A stretch of DNA of 36,326 bases from JANXSD01 sp043758125 (lineage in GTDB: Bacteria; Bacteroidota; Bacteroidia; AKYH767-A; OLB10): NCBI GenBank assembly GCA_043758125.1, contig JAYVOC010000192.1, positions 1-36,326 on the forward strand, written 5' to 3'. Positions 1-7,321 of the stretch are shown piece after piece; positions within the stretch are counted from its first letter, which is position 1; every line of letters begins with the position of its first letter. Made by a program: the position numbers and the translations under genes. The notes under the pieces were generated by a model that saw only the letters and a program-made list of their open reading frames with translations, was not told where the DNA came from and made no database searches.

Positions 1-1
1 T

Positions 2-724
2 AAGATAGTTAGTCCATCAGAATTTCAACAATATGAAATTCATTTACGTACTGCTCGTGAAGAAGTAACAACAGCGCAAAACAATCTTGATCTTATTAAA
101 GATGGTGTTGCAAAAAGTTCAGGTAAAGAAACAAATACGTTGATACGTTCAACAATGACAGGAATGGTACTTGATGTTCCTGTTAAAGAAGGCTTTTCTG
201 TTATTGAAGCAAATACATTTAATGAAGGAACAACGATTGCATCCGTTGCAGATATGGGTGAAATGATTTTTGAAGGTAAAGTAGATGAGTCAGAAGTGGG
301 AAAAATTAGCAAAGGCATGGATTTAATTCTTACCGTTGGTGCAATCGACAATAAAAAATTCAATGCAAAACTTGAATACATCGCACCAAAAGGAGTTACT
401 GAAAATGGAGCAATACAATTTCAAATTCGTGCGGCAGTCCAATTAGATGCTTCTAATTTTTTGAGAGCAGGATATAGTGCTAATGCAGATATTATTTTGG
501 ATAGCAGAAACGAAGTGTTGGCAATTCCTGAAAGCGTTCTTCAATTTGAGGGTGATACAACGTTCGTTGAGTTAGAAGTAAAACCAAATGAATACCGTAA
601 ACAAATTGTAAAAACAGGATTATCCGACGGTATAAATATCGAAATACTTAATGGTGTAAAAACAAAAGATAAATTGAAAGTTCCGATAGGGACATCGGCT
701 GGTGATGGTGCGAAAAAAGGATAA
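2..724 (+). CDS. Efflux periplasmic adaptor (HlyD/MacA-like), 5' end outside window
   Basis: The reading frame is open from the left edge, so the start lies upstream; 240 residues are visible. The visible part begins in the coiled-coil hairpin, then shows the second half of a lipoyl-like domain (TMTGMVLDVPVKEG, an N-F-N-E-G-T loop, then IASVADMGEM), a beta-barrel segment (GKVDESEVGKISKGMDLIL) and a membrane-proximal domain with the usual LAIPESVLQ element. Such proteins link an inner-membrane ABC or RND pump to an outer-membrane TolC channel. A second adaptor (4512-5873) with a recognisable version of the same region lies beyond a tolC gene, so the two may be paralogues serving related pumps. 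No pump subunit is visible; it may lie upstream of the window. The gene ends at a strong bidirectional hairpin. The family call is firm; the substrate is unknown. Confidence 0.85.
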   Translation, partial: KIVSPSEFQQYEIHLRTAREEVTTAQNNLDLIKDGVAKSSGKETNTLIRSTMTGMVLDVPVKEGFSVIEANTFNEGTTIASVADMGEMIFEGKVDESEVGKISKGMDLILTVGAIDNKKFNAKLEYIAPKGVTENGAIQFQIRAAVQLDASNFLRAGYSANADIILDSRNEVLAIPESVLQFEGDTTFVELEVKPNEYRKQIVKTGLSDGINIEILNGVKTKDKLKVPIGTSAGDGAKKG

Positions 725-740
725 AAAATTATAGGGCACA

Positions 741-777
741 AAAAAACCTCAGTATAAAATTATACTGAGGTTTTTTT
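741..777. terminator. Bidirectional rho-independent terminator
   Basis: An A-run leads into AACCTCAGTATA (745-756), a 4-base AAAT loop, the complementary TATACTGAGGTT (761-772) and a T-run. The A-tract and T-tract on opposite sides allow it to end both the adaptor gene on the plus strand and the lipoprotein gene on the minus strand, which converge here. Confidence 0.9.
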
Positions 778-793
778 ATAAATTTAATGCTGA

Positions 794-1000
794 TTACTTC
801 ATTTTAGCAGCAGCAGAGTCAGCCATAACAGCAGCAGAGTCAACCATTTTAGCAGCAGTGTCCATAGTTGCAGCAGCTTCAGTAGCTACAGTAGCAGTAC
901 TGTCAGCAGCAGCTTCAGTAGTTTCAGCAGTTTTTGATCCGCAAGACGCAAGAGTAACTACAACAGCAGCAACTGCAAGGATAGAATAGAATTTTTTCAT
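794..1000 (-). CDS. Small Ala-rich lipoprotein with heptad repeats
   Basis: This 68-residue protein has a classic lipoprotein signal: MKK, a hydrophobic stretch, then the lipobox LASC with Cys20 as the predicted lipidated residue. The mature part is only 49 residues, made almost entirely of Ala, Thr, Ser, Asp, Glu, Lys and Met. Its C-terminal half has a 7-residue period (MDTAAK, MVDSAAV, MADSAAA) and ends in Lys, so a single helix or coiled coil is likely. The DNA shows matching GCAGCAGAGTCA-like direct repeats. I recognise no family. The shape recalls Lpp-type helical lipoproteins, but there is no sequence evidence for homology. It is transcribed divergently from the sigma factor/protease pair and ends at the shared terminator. 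Being a real gene is supported by the signal peptide and terminator. Confidence 0.75.
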   Translation of the reverse strand: MKKFYSILAVAAVVVTLASCGSKTAETTEAAADSTATVATEAAATMDTAAKMVDSAAVMADSAAAKMK

Positions 1001-1045
1001 TTTGTTGGGTGATTTTTAGGTTTTAAAACTTACACCTTAATACAG

Positions 1046-1183
1046 AAGTGACTGATAGGTAACCCGTTTTGTTTCGATTTTATAAAAATAATTTCTAAGT
1101 GACTGTATATCAGAGATAAAATGTTAAATTTGCCCCACTTAAACATGAATTTTCTGTGTATTAAGAGTCTACTAGGGTTACCT
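1046..1183. promoter_or_regulatory. Divergent intergenic control region with repeated 9-mers
   Basis: Between the lipoprotein (minus) and the sigma factor (plus) lie two direct copies of AAGTGACTG (1046-1054 and 1097-1105) and an inverted pair AGGTAACCC (1057-1065) / GGGTTACCT (1175-1183). A Bacteroidota-type -7 box TAAATTTG lies at 1125-1132, and the second AAGTGACTG copy ends 19 bases before it, where a -33 element would sit. These may be operator or ECF promoter elements; that is inference from position only. Confidence 0.4.
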
Positions 1184-1202
1184 TTATAACTATTAAGTAT
1201 TA

Positions 1203-1796
1203 ATGACTAAACATTTGAAACAGGTTGAAGCCGTTAGCGAAGCAGAATTGCTAAACTCCCTGCGGAATGGTGATGATAAGGTGCTTAAGACGATCTATCG
1301 TCAGAATTATCATACAATAGTAAACATGGTTACCAATAACGGGGGTAGCCTACAAGAAGCAAAAGACATTTATCAGGAGACGCTGATTGTGTTTTACGAG
1401 AAGGTAAAAGAGGAAGATTTTGAACTGAATTGCCAGATTAAAACATTTCTCTACTCGGTAAGCCGAAGGTTATGGCTGAAGCAATTGCAACGTAAACAGC
1501 GTTATACTATACCACTAACCGATTCAGATGAATACGTTGATCTTTCGTGGGAAGATGTAGGTGATAAGGAAGACCAATACAATGCAATGCATACTGCCCT
1601 TGAATCTCTGGGCGAACCTTGCAAATCGATTCTCAAAGATTTTTATCTAAGAAATCAAAGCATGGAAGAGATCACGGATAAGTTCGGATATACAAATGCC
1701 GATAATGCCAAAAATCAAAAATATAAATGTCTGAAACGACTTAAAAAAGTGTTTTTTGAAGTGTATCAGCAAGAAATAGAACCAAAAAATGACTAG
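1203..1796 (+). CDS. ECF-type sigma-70 family RNA polymerase sigma factor
   Basis: This is a 197-residue sigma factor of the small two-domain type. Region 2 is roughly residues 20-95, with the core-binding segment AKDIYQETLIVFYEKV and a basic YSVSRRLWLKQLQRK stretch. Region 4 is roughly residues 125-185, a helix-turn-helix ending in a segment with NADNAKNQKYKCLKRLKK, a form common in Bacteroidota sigma factors. It would direct RNA polymerase to a limited regulon in the cytoplasm. Its 3' end overlaps the next gene by 8 bases (the ATG of the protease lies within the last codons), so the two are probably translationally coupled and the partner is likely its regulator. A TAAATTTG box at 1125-1132 could be its housekeeping promoter. 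The target regulon cannot be read from this window. Confidence 0.92.
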   Translation: MTKHLKQVEAVSEAELLNSLRNGDDKVLKTIYRQNYHTIVNMVTNNGGSLQEAKDIYQETLIVFYEKVKEEDFELNCQIKTFLYSVSRRLWLKQLQRKQRYTIPLTDSDEYVDLSWEDVGDKEDQYNAMHTALESLGEPCKSILKDFYLRNQSMEEITDKFGYTNADNAKNQKYKCLKRLKKVFFEVYQQEIEPKND

Positions 1797-2898
1797 CAAA
1801 CGCGAAACAGATGAGCTCATAGAGCGATATTGCATGGGTCAACTCACTCCTGAAGAGTTACGAATTTTTGAACAATGGAGAGAAAGTGATCCTGAATTAG
1901 AAATAGCAGTTGACGAACATCGAATTGTTACTGATGCTTTTCAAGTATATGCCGAACGCAATGAGTTAAAGGTTAAAATTCATGCGATACAAGAGGAATT
2001 TGAAACAGAAGAGTTCCGATACAGTTCTCCACTTAAAGTAGTTGGAAAGAAAGAAACGAAAATTCGATTGTTGTGGAGGAGATATCGCATTGCTTCCGTA
2101 GCAGCAATTGCTGCATTTGTAGCAGTAAGTGCAACGATTCTATCTTATAACTTAGCGGGAATTGGACCTAATAAAAACACTACCACCTATCAAGAACTTC
2201 GACGTGAAGTTGAAAGTATTAAAAGAAGTCAAAAAGCTATTATTAAAGATATTAATTCCGAAAATAAAGAAGCAGAATTAATACCATCAAAGAGCTTTAC
2301 AGGAACTGGATTTGCACTCAATCAAGAAGGATATATTTTAACAAGTTATCATGTTATTGAGGATGCGAAATCTGTTTTTATTAGTAACGAGAAATTTGAA
2401 CAACTGAAAGTAGAGACAGTTTATACTGATCAAACATTGGATTTAGCGATCTTAAAAGTAGATGATGAGAACTTTAAAGGATTTCATGAAATACCTTATT
2501 CATTCAAAAAGAATTTAGCTGACCCGGGTGAAAAGGTGTTTACTCTAGGATATCCTCGTGAAGAATTAGTTTATGGAGAAGGCTCAATAAGTTCCTATAC
2601 CGGATTTGATGGAGATACTGCCTCTTACCAGATTAGTATCCCTGTAAATCCAGGTAACTCTGGTGGTCCATTGTTCGATAATCAAGCCAATCTTTTAGGG
2701 ATTATTTCAGGTCGTAATATCAATGCTGAAGGTGCGTCTTTTGCTGTGAAATCAAAATGGATTACTGATTATCTCTCGCAACAAACGAAAGAAACTAAAA
2801 TCAAAATACCAGCCCAAAGAAACCTAAAAAATCTTGATCGTTCTACACAAGTAAAAAAGATAAAAGAATACGTGTTTATGGTTAAAGTTTATAACTAA
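1789..2898 (+). CDS. Membrane-anchored trypsin-like serine protease with anti-sigma-like N-terminus
   Basis: This 369-residue protein has three parts. Residues 1-60 (LIERYCMGQLTPEELRIFEQW, then SDPEL) resemble the non-zinc N-terminal segment of cytoplasmic anti-sigma domains; no H-x3-C-x2-C zinc motif is present. A basic stretch precedes one membrane span at about 101-121, followed by a short coiled coil at about 133-160. Residues 165-330 form a trypsin/DegP-type protease with the triad visible: His188 in TSYHVIEDA, Asp218 in TLDLAIL and Ser291 in NPGNSGGPL. There is no PDZ domain. With the N-terminus inside, the protease would face the periplasm. The 8-base overlap with the sigma gene suggests the N-terminal part binds that sigma factor and that the periplasmic domain senses or processes an envelope signal; this is inference. 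The gene ends at a terminator, so it is a two-gene operon. Confidence 0.85.
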   Translation: MTSKRETDELIERYCMGQLTPEELRIFEQWRESDPELEIAVDEHRIVTDAFQVYAERNELKVKIHAIQEEFETEEFRYSSPLKVVGKKETKIRLLWRRYRIASVAAIAAFVAVSATILSYNLAGIGPNKNTTTYQELRREVESIKRSQKAIIKDINSENKEAELIPSKSFTGTGFALNQEGYILTSYHVIEDAKSVFISNEKFEQLKVETVYTDQTLDLAILKVDDENFKGFHEIPYSFKKNLADPGEKVFTLGYPREELVYGEGSISSYTGFDGDTASYQISIPVNPGNSGGPLFDNQANLLGIISGRNINAEGASFAVKSKWITDYLSQQTKETKIKIPAQRNLKNLDRSTQVKKIKEYVFMVKVYN

Positions 2899-2916
2899 TC
2901 TTGCTTTAACACAATC

Positions 2917-2951
2917 AAAAATGCTCCATCGATAAGATGGAGCATTTTTTT
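2917..2951 (+). terminator. Rho-independent terminator after the sigma/protease operon
   Basis: A perfect 10-base stem, ATGCTCCATC (2921-2930) and GATGGAGCAT (2936-2945), with a GATAA loop, flanked by an A-run and followed by seven or more T residues. Confidence 0.92.
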
Positions 2952-3084
2952 TGAAATTTTTGAAAAAGAACAAACATGCTCGAGTCAAATTATAAATATA
3001 TTTGGTAGATATGCTAAGCAATTCACTTCGTCAGTTTATTTTACTGCTTTGTCGACAAATTAAAGGAGGATTAGTTTGCTTTGT

Positions 3085-3092
3085 TAACTTTG
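3085..3092 (+). promoter_or_regulatory. Bacteroidota -7 box TAACTTTG upstream of tolC
   Basis: TAACTTTG matches TAnnTTTG and ends 20 bases before the ATG at 3113. No convincing TTG element sits 19-21 bases upstream. Its position argues that the upstream ATG at 3011 and TTG at 3002 are not the translation start. Confidence 0.55.
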
Positions 3093-3112
3093 TTCCTTCT
3101 CACAGAATAGCT

Positions 3113-4477
3113 ATGATTAAAATATTTTCATCTTCAATCAACCGTTTAGTGATGTTGCTTTGTACTGCGACTTTATTGTTGACAAACGGAACTGTCTTTG
3201 GACAAAAAGAATGGGCTTTACAAGAATGTGTAAATTATGCTTTACAACATAACTTAAACGTAAAGCAAAGTTATTTAAACACAAATCAAGCGGCAAACCA
3301 AGTTTTGCATAACAAATTAGCATTGGCACCAACAATAAGTGGAAGTGCAGGATCATCATATAACTGGGGACGATCTGTAGATCCTTTTACGTACCAATTT
3401 ACCAATGAAGAAATTCGTTCAGTAAATCTTTCTTTAAATGGCAATGCAAGTTTATTTAATGGATTTGAATTACAGAATACGCTTCGTCAAAGTAAGTTGG
3501 ACTATTTAGCTAGTCAATCTGATTTAAAAAAAATAGAGAATGATATTTCTTTGAATGTTGTTTCGGAATATTTGCAAGTATTGTTTGCTAAAGAGCAATT
3601 AAAAATTTACGATAACCGTGTTGCTGAATCTGGAAAGCAAAGAGACCGTACAAAAATTATGTATGATGCTGGTAATATGACACGAGGTAATTTATTAGAT
3701 GCTGAATCACAATTAGCAACAGAAGAACTGAATAAAATTACAGCAGAAAATCAATTCACTACTGCAACATTAAATCTTGTTCAGTTACTTGAATTGGATA
3801 GTACAAAAGATTTTCAAGTACAAGAACCTAAGGTGGATATTTCTTCGATAGAAATATTGTCGCAATCTTCAGAGGGAATCTATCAAAAAGCAATTGCTCA
3901 TCTTCCCGAAATACAAAGTGTAGATTTAAAAGTTAACTCTGCAGAGAAAGGTTTAAGTATTGCAAAAGGAGGATTGTATCCACGTCTTTCTATGTATGGA
4001 TCTTATTCATCGGGCTATTCTAGTGCAGCACAAAATTTATTAGGAAAACCAACACCATTTAAAGATCAGCTAAATAATAACCTAGCTAGATCACTAGGGT
4101 TAAGCTTAAATGTTCCAATATTTAGTGGTTGGTCTGCACATACGTCTATTAACCGAGCAAAGATTACGGTATTGAATGCACAATTAAATGCTGACATCAC
4201 ACGTAATCAAGTTTTCAAAAGCATTCAACAAGCATATACTGATGCAGTGTCTGCACAGAAAAAATATTATGCAACACAAAAAAGTGAAGAGGCATTACAA
4301 GAAGCAAATCTATATGCTGATAAAAGATTTAATGCAGGACTTTCGAGTTCTCTTGAATTTTTAACTGCTACAAATAATCTTACGAAAGCGAAAACAGAGT
4401 TACTTCAAGCCAAGTATGATTATATTTTTAAACTCAAAATTTTAGATTTCTATGCAGGAAATCCACTCACATTCTAA
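3113..4477 (+). CDS. tolC: TolC-family outer-membrane efflux channel
   Basis: This is a 454-residue outer-membrane factor that trimerises into a channel-tunnel for type I secretion or drug efflux. I start it at ATG 3113 because that yields a good signal peptide (basic start, hydrophobic core, cleavage near VFG/Q31) and because a promoter box lies just upstream; the frame remains open to 3002 but would put the signal 37 residues inside. The two TolC repeats are visible: WALQECVNYALQHNLNVKQ at the mature N-terminus, long helical regions, a GAGNMTRGNLL-like turn (here DAGNMTRGNLLDAESQLA), and in the second half a helix ending in ADKRFNAGLSSSLEFLTATNNL. It is followed after 34 bases by an adaptor gene, so they form an export operon. 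The pump component is not adjacent. Confidence 0.92.
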   Translation: MIKIFSSSINRLVMLLCTATLLLTNGTVFGQKEWALQECVNYALQHNLNVKQSYLNTNQAANQVLHNKLALAPTISGSAGSSYNWGRSVDPFTYQFTNEEIRSVNLSLNGNASLFNGFELQNTLRQSKLDYLASQSDLKKIENDISLNVVSEYLQVLFAKEQLKIYDNRVAESGKQRDRTKIMYDAGNMTRGNLLDAESQLATEELNKITAENQFTTATLNLVQLLELDSTKDFQVQEPKVDISSIEILSQSSEGIYQKAIAHLPEIQSVDLKVNSAEKGLSIAKGGLYPRLSMYGSYSSGYSSAAQNLLGKPTPFKDQLNNNLARSLGLSLNVPIFSGWSAHTSINRAKITVLNAQLNADITRNQVFKSIQQAYTDAVSAQKKYYATQKSEEALQEANLYADKRFNAGLSSSLEFLTATNNLTKAKTELLQAKYDYIFKLKILDFYAGNPLTF

Positions 4478-4511
4478 TTGCAAAAATGTATTTTAATAAT
4501 TAATCATTACG

Positions 4512-5873
4512 ATGTCGAAGCAAAATTCTATTTGGAAAAAAGTTGGTATAGGTGCAGGAGTTCTCATTTTAATTCTTGTGATTGCAAAAAGTGCAGGGAT
4601 TTTTGGCGATTCAAATGCGATAAAAGTAAGTACTGATAAAGTTGTGACGAGAGACATTGAAGAAACTGTTTCTGCAAATGGGAAAGTGCAACCTGAAGTG
4701 GAGTTGAAAATTAGTGCGGATGTTTCTGGAGAAATCGTTGATCTATTTGTTAAAGAAGGAGATTTGGTTAAGAAGGGTGCTTTGTTATGTAGAATAAATC
4801 CTGAAATTTATGCTTCTAATTTAGATAGAACCAGTGCAACAGTAAATGGAGCAAAGGCAAATCTCGAAAACACACGATCACGATTAGTGCAGTCACAATC
4901 ACAATTAGCAAAAGCAGAATCAGATTACAATCGCAGTAAAAAATTGTTTGATGAAAAAGTAATTTCTGCCTCTGATTTCGAATCTGTGAAATCATCATGG
5001 GAAGTTGCGAAAGCGGAAGTAGAAGCATCTAAACAAAGTATTGCTTCTTCCAATTTTAACGTGCGTAGTGCTGAAGCAAGTTTAAAAGAATCTGTAGAAA
5101 ATTTAAACAAGACAAATATCTATGCTGCTGTAAACGGTACAGTTTCTTCACTTAGTAAAGAGAAGGGCGAACGTGTTGTAGGAACGAATATGATGGAAGG
5201 AACCGAGATCATGCGACTTGCAAATTTGAATGAGATGGAAGTAAGTGTTGATGTAAGTGAAAATGATATTGTTCGCGTAAGCGTGAATGATACAGCGATG
5301 ATCGATATCGATTCCTATATAGGAAGAAAGTTTATGGGTGTCGTAACAGAAGTTGCAAATTCTGCAAATGTTTCCAGTGCTTCCATTACCGATCAAGTTA
5401 CAAATTTCACTGTGAAGATTCGTATTTTACGTGATTCGTATAAGGATATGTTAGAAGGAAAATCCGCAAGCTTTAGTCCGTTTCGTCCTGGCATGTCTGC
5501 ATCTGTTGATATCCGTACGAAGCGTGTAAGGGATGTAATCGCATTGCCGATTCAAGCAGTGACAACACGCGATACTGCCAAAAAAGAAATGGATGAAAAA
5601 GATCCTACTTCTTCTACTTCAACAGAAGCAAAGAAAAAAGAAGACACTCCAACTCAAGAATGTGTTTTTGTGATCGAAGATGGAAAAGCAAAAATACGCA
5701 TGGTTAAAACAGGTATTCAAGATAATATGTGGATTCAAATTTTAGATGGTTTGAAAGCTGGAGAGGTAGTGATTTCTGCACCTTACAATGCGATTTCAAA
5801 AACGCTAAAAAATGGTTCTACAGTAACAGTAGTAAAACGTGATGAATTGTTTGAAAAGGATAAGAGTAAATAG
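4512..5873 (+). CDS. Efflux periplasmic adaptor subunit (HlyD/MacA family)
   Basis: This 453-residue membrane-fusion protein has one N-terminal membrane anchor (about residues 11-30). A lipoyl half-domain follows (ISADVSGEIVDLFVKEGDLVKKGALL), then a long alpha-helical hairpin at about 100-200 rich in Ala, Ser, Lys and Glu. The second lipoyl half (NIYAAVNGTVSSLSKEKGERV) leads into a beta-barrel segment beginning MEVSVDVSENDIV, and a C-terminal domain with VIALPIQAVTTR. A low-complexity charged insert (about 360-388, with KKEMDEKD, SSTST and EAKKKED) interrupts the last domain. It would connect a MacB-like or RND pump to the TolC protein encoded 34 bases upstream. No permease or ATPase follows; the next gene is tsaB. 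The adaptor call is firm; the transported substrate is unknown. Confidence 0.9.
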   Translation: MSKQNSIWKKVGIGAGVLILILVIAKSAGIFGDSNAIKVSTDKVVTRDIEETVSANGKVQPEVELKISADVSGEIVDLFVKEGDLVKKGALLCRINPEIYASNLDRTSATVNGAKANLENTRSRLVQSQSQLAKAESDYNRSKKLFDEKVISASDFESVKSSWEVAKAEVEASKQSIASSNFNVRSAEASLKESVENLNKTNIYAAVNGTVSSLSKEKGERVVGTNMMEGTEIMRLANLNEMEVSVDVSENDIVRVSVNDTAMIDIDSYIGRKFMGVVTEVANSANVSSASITDQVTNFTVKIRILRDSYKDMLEGKSASFSPFRPGMSASVDIRTKRVRDVIALPIQAVTTRDTAKKEMDEKDPTSSTSTEAKKKEDTPTQECVFVIEDGKAKIRMVKTGIQDNMWIQILDGLKAGEVVISAPYNAISKTLKNGSTVTVVKRDELFEKDKSK

Positions 5874-5912
5874 TTTTTTTAATTTTTAGCGTGTATTTTA
5901 TTATCGAATTTA

Positions 5913-6599
5913 ATGGCAATAATCCTTCATATTGAAACAGCTGTTGATGTTTGTTCAGTAGCAATTGCTAATGAGGGTAAATTAATTTCATTAAGAGAAT
6001 CTTACGAGCCAAGAATTCATGCAGCAATGACTGCCGTATTTGTAAAGGAAGCTGTTGAAGAAGCTGGAATTACCCTTCAAAAAGTGGATGCTATAGCGGT
6101 AAGTAAAGGGCCAGGAAGTTATACTGGTTTGCGCATCGGAGTTGCAACAGCAAAAGGGTTGTGTTTTTCGTTAGATAAACCATTAATAGCAGTTGATACT
6201 TTAAGGGCAATGGCTGCCACTTATTTATTGGATCATTCACATGATTCAATTGATAATTTGTTGGTTCCATTGATTGATGCAAGAAGGATGGAAGTGTATG
6301 GATGTGTTTTGGATCATCAATTAAATTATATCGAAGCAACAAAAGCTGAAGTCTTAAGTGAGAATAGTTTTATGATTTATCCTCATCAATCAAGAATTAT
6401 TTTTGGCGATGGAGCCGCAAAAACTGAAACTGTTTTTAGTGATCATTTAAATGTAAAAATTGTAACTAACTTTAAACATTCTGCTCGCGGACTTGTTGCT
6501 TTAGCTTTAAATTCTTTCAACAATAATCAATTCGAGAATATCGCATATTTTGAACCTTATTATTTAAAAGAATTTCTTGACAATAAGCCAAAAAATTAA
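5913..6599 (+). CDS. tsaB: tRNA threonylcarbamoyladenosine biosynthesis protein TsaB
   Basis: This is a 228-residue ASKHA-fold protein, the usual TsaB length. TsaB pairs with TsaD and TsaE to make the t6A modification at position 37 of tRNAs that read ANN codons. The N-terminal strand-turn ILHIETAVDVCSVAI is the family's phosphate-binding-like segment. The signature AIAVSKGPGSYTGLRIGVATAKGLC is present at about residues 60-85, followed by IAVDTLRAMA. The C-terminal half is shorter and more divergent, as expected because TsaB lacks the metal-binding site of TsaD. It starts 39 bases after the adaptor gene and could be read through from it. msrA follows within 30 bases. Identification is firm. 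Confidence 0.95.
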   Translation: MAIILHIETAVDVCSVAIANEGKLISLRESYEPRIHAAMTAVFVKEAVEEAGITLQKVDAIAVSKGPGSYTGLRIGVATAKGLCFSLDKPLIAVDTLRAMAATYLLDHSHDSIDNLLVPLIDARRMEVYGCVLDHQLNYIEATKAEVLSENSFMIYPHQSRIIFGDGAAKTETVFSDHLNVKIVTNFKHSARGLVALALNSFNNNQFENIAYFEPYYLKEFLDNKPKN

Positions 6600-6626
6600 T
6601 CGTTGTATTCTAAAATAGGTTTTACG

Positions 6627-7289
6627 ATGTTACATTTATTTAAATCATTTACTTTAATTGGTTGTTTGTTGTACCTTTCAAGTTCATGCCAATCGCAAAA
6701 AAAAGAATCAATTAAGATTCAAAATGTAGATTCAGAAAAAAATATGTCAATAGCATTAACCGATACTGCCACATTTGGTGGAGGATGCTTCTGGTGCGTA
6801 GAAGCAATTTATCAAGATTTAAATGGAGTTGTCTCAGTTACCTCTGGGTATTCTGGGGGAACGAAAGTAGATCCGAGCTACGAACAAATTTGCAATGGAA
6901 ACACGGGACATGCAGAAGTAGTTCAAATTATTTACGATCCTAAAATAATTACGTTTGATGAATTGTTAGAAGTATTTTGGACAGTTCATGATCCTACAAC
7001 TTTAGATCGACAAGGTGCTGATGTTGGAACACAATACCGATCCGTAATTTTTTATCACAACGTTACACAAAAGGAAACTGCTGAAAAATATAAGCAGAAA
7101 TTAAATGATGAAAAAACTTTTGATAGTCCTGTAGTTACGGAGATAAGTCCGTTTGAAATTTTTTATGCTGCTGAAAAATACCATCAAAACTATTATAAGG
7201 ATAATGAAAATCAACCTTACTGTAGTTTAGTAATTCGTCCGAAGATTGAGAAGTTTCAAAAAGTTTTTAAAAATAAAATGAAGCATTAA
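6627..7289 (+). CDS. msrA: Peptide-methionine (S)-S-oxide reductase MsrA, lipoprotein form
   Basis: MsrA reduces methionine-S-sulfoxide in proteins back to methionine. The catalytic motif GGGCFWCVEA is present with nucleophile Cys54, and further family blocks follow: TSGYSGG, NTGHAEVV, FWTVHDPTT, GTQYRSVIFY and EKYHQNYY. I start at ATG 6627, giving 220 residues. The frame stays open to a TTG at 6603, but the ATG puts a signal sequence at the N-terminus: a hydrophobic stretch ending in LSSSC, with Cys21 as the likely lipidated residue. This version should therefore act outside the cytoplasm on envelope proteins. No MsrB domain is fused. Which Cys acts as the recycling residue is unclear, because Cys57 in CFWC and a Cys near the C-terminus (QPYCSLV) are both present. 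Confidence 0.94.
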   Translation: MLHLFKSFTLIGCLLYLSSSCQSQKKESIKIQNVDSEKNMSIALTDTATFGGGCFWCVEAIYQDLNGVVSVTSGYSGGTKVDPSYEQICNGNTGHAEVVQIIYDPKIITFDELLEVFWTVHDPTTLDRQGADVGTQYRSVIFYHNVTQKETAEKYKQKLNDEKTFDSPVVTEISPFEIFYAAEKYHQNYYKDNENQPYCSLVIRPKIEKFQKVFKNKMKH

Positions 7290-7321
7290 TTTTAAATAAT
7301 ATTTGGTAGAGATATAAATAC

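Noticed and set aside
1057..1183. AGGTAACCC / GGGTTACCT pair as ends of a mobile element
   Set aside because: Nine bases only, in an intergenic region with no recombinase and no target duplication; more likely regulatory or chance.
3002..3112. Earlier start for tolC
   Set aside because: It would bury the signal peptide 37 residues inside and place the promoter box within the coding sequence.
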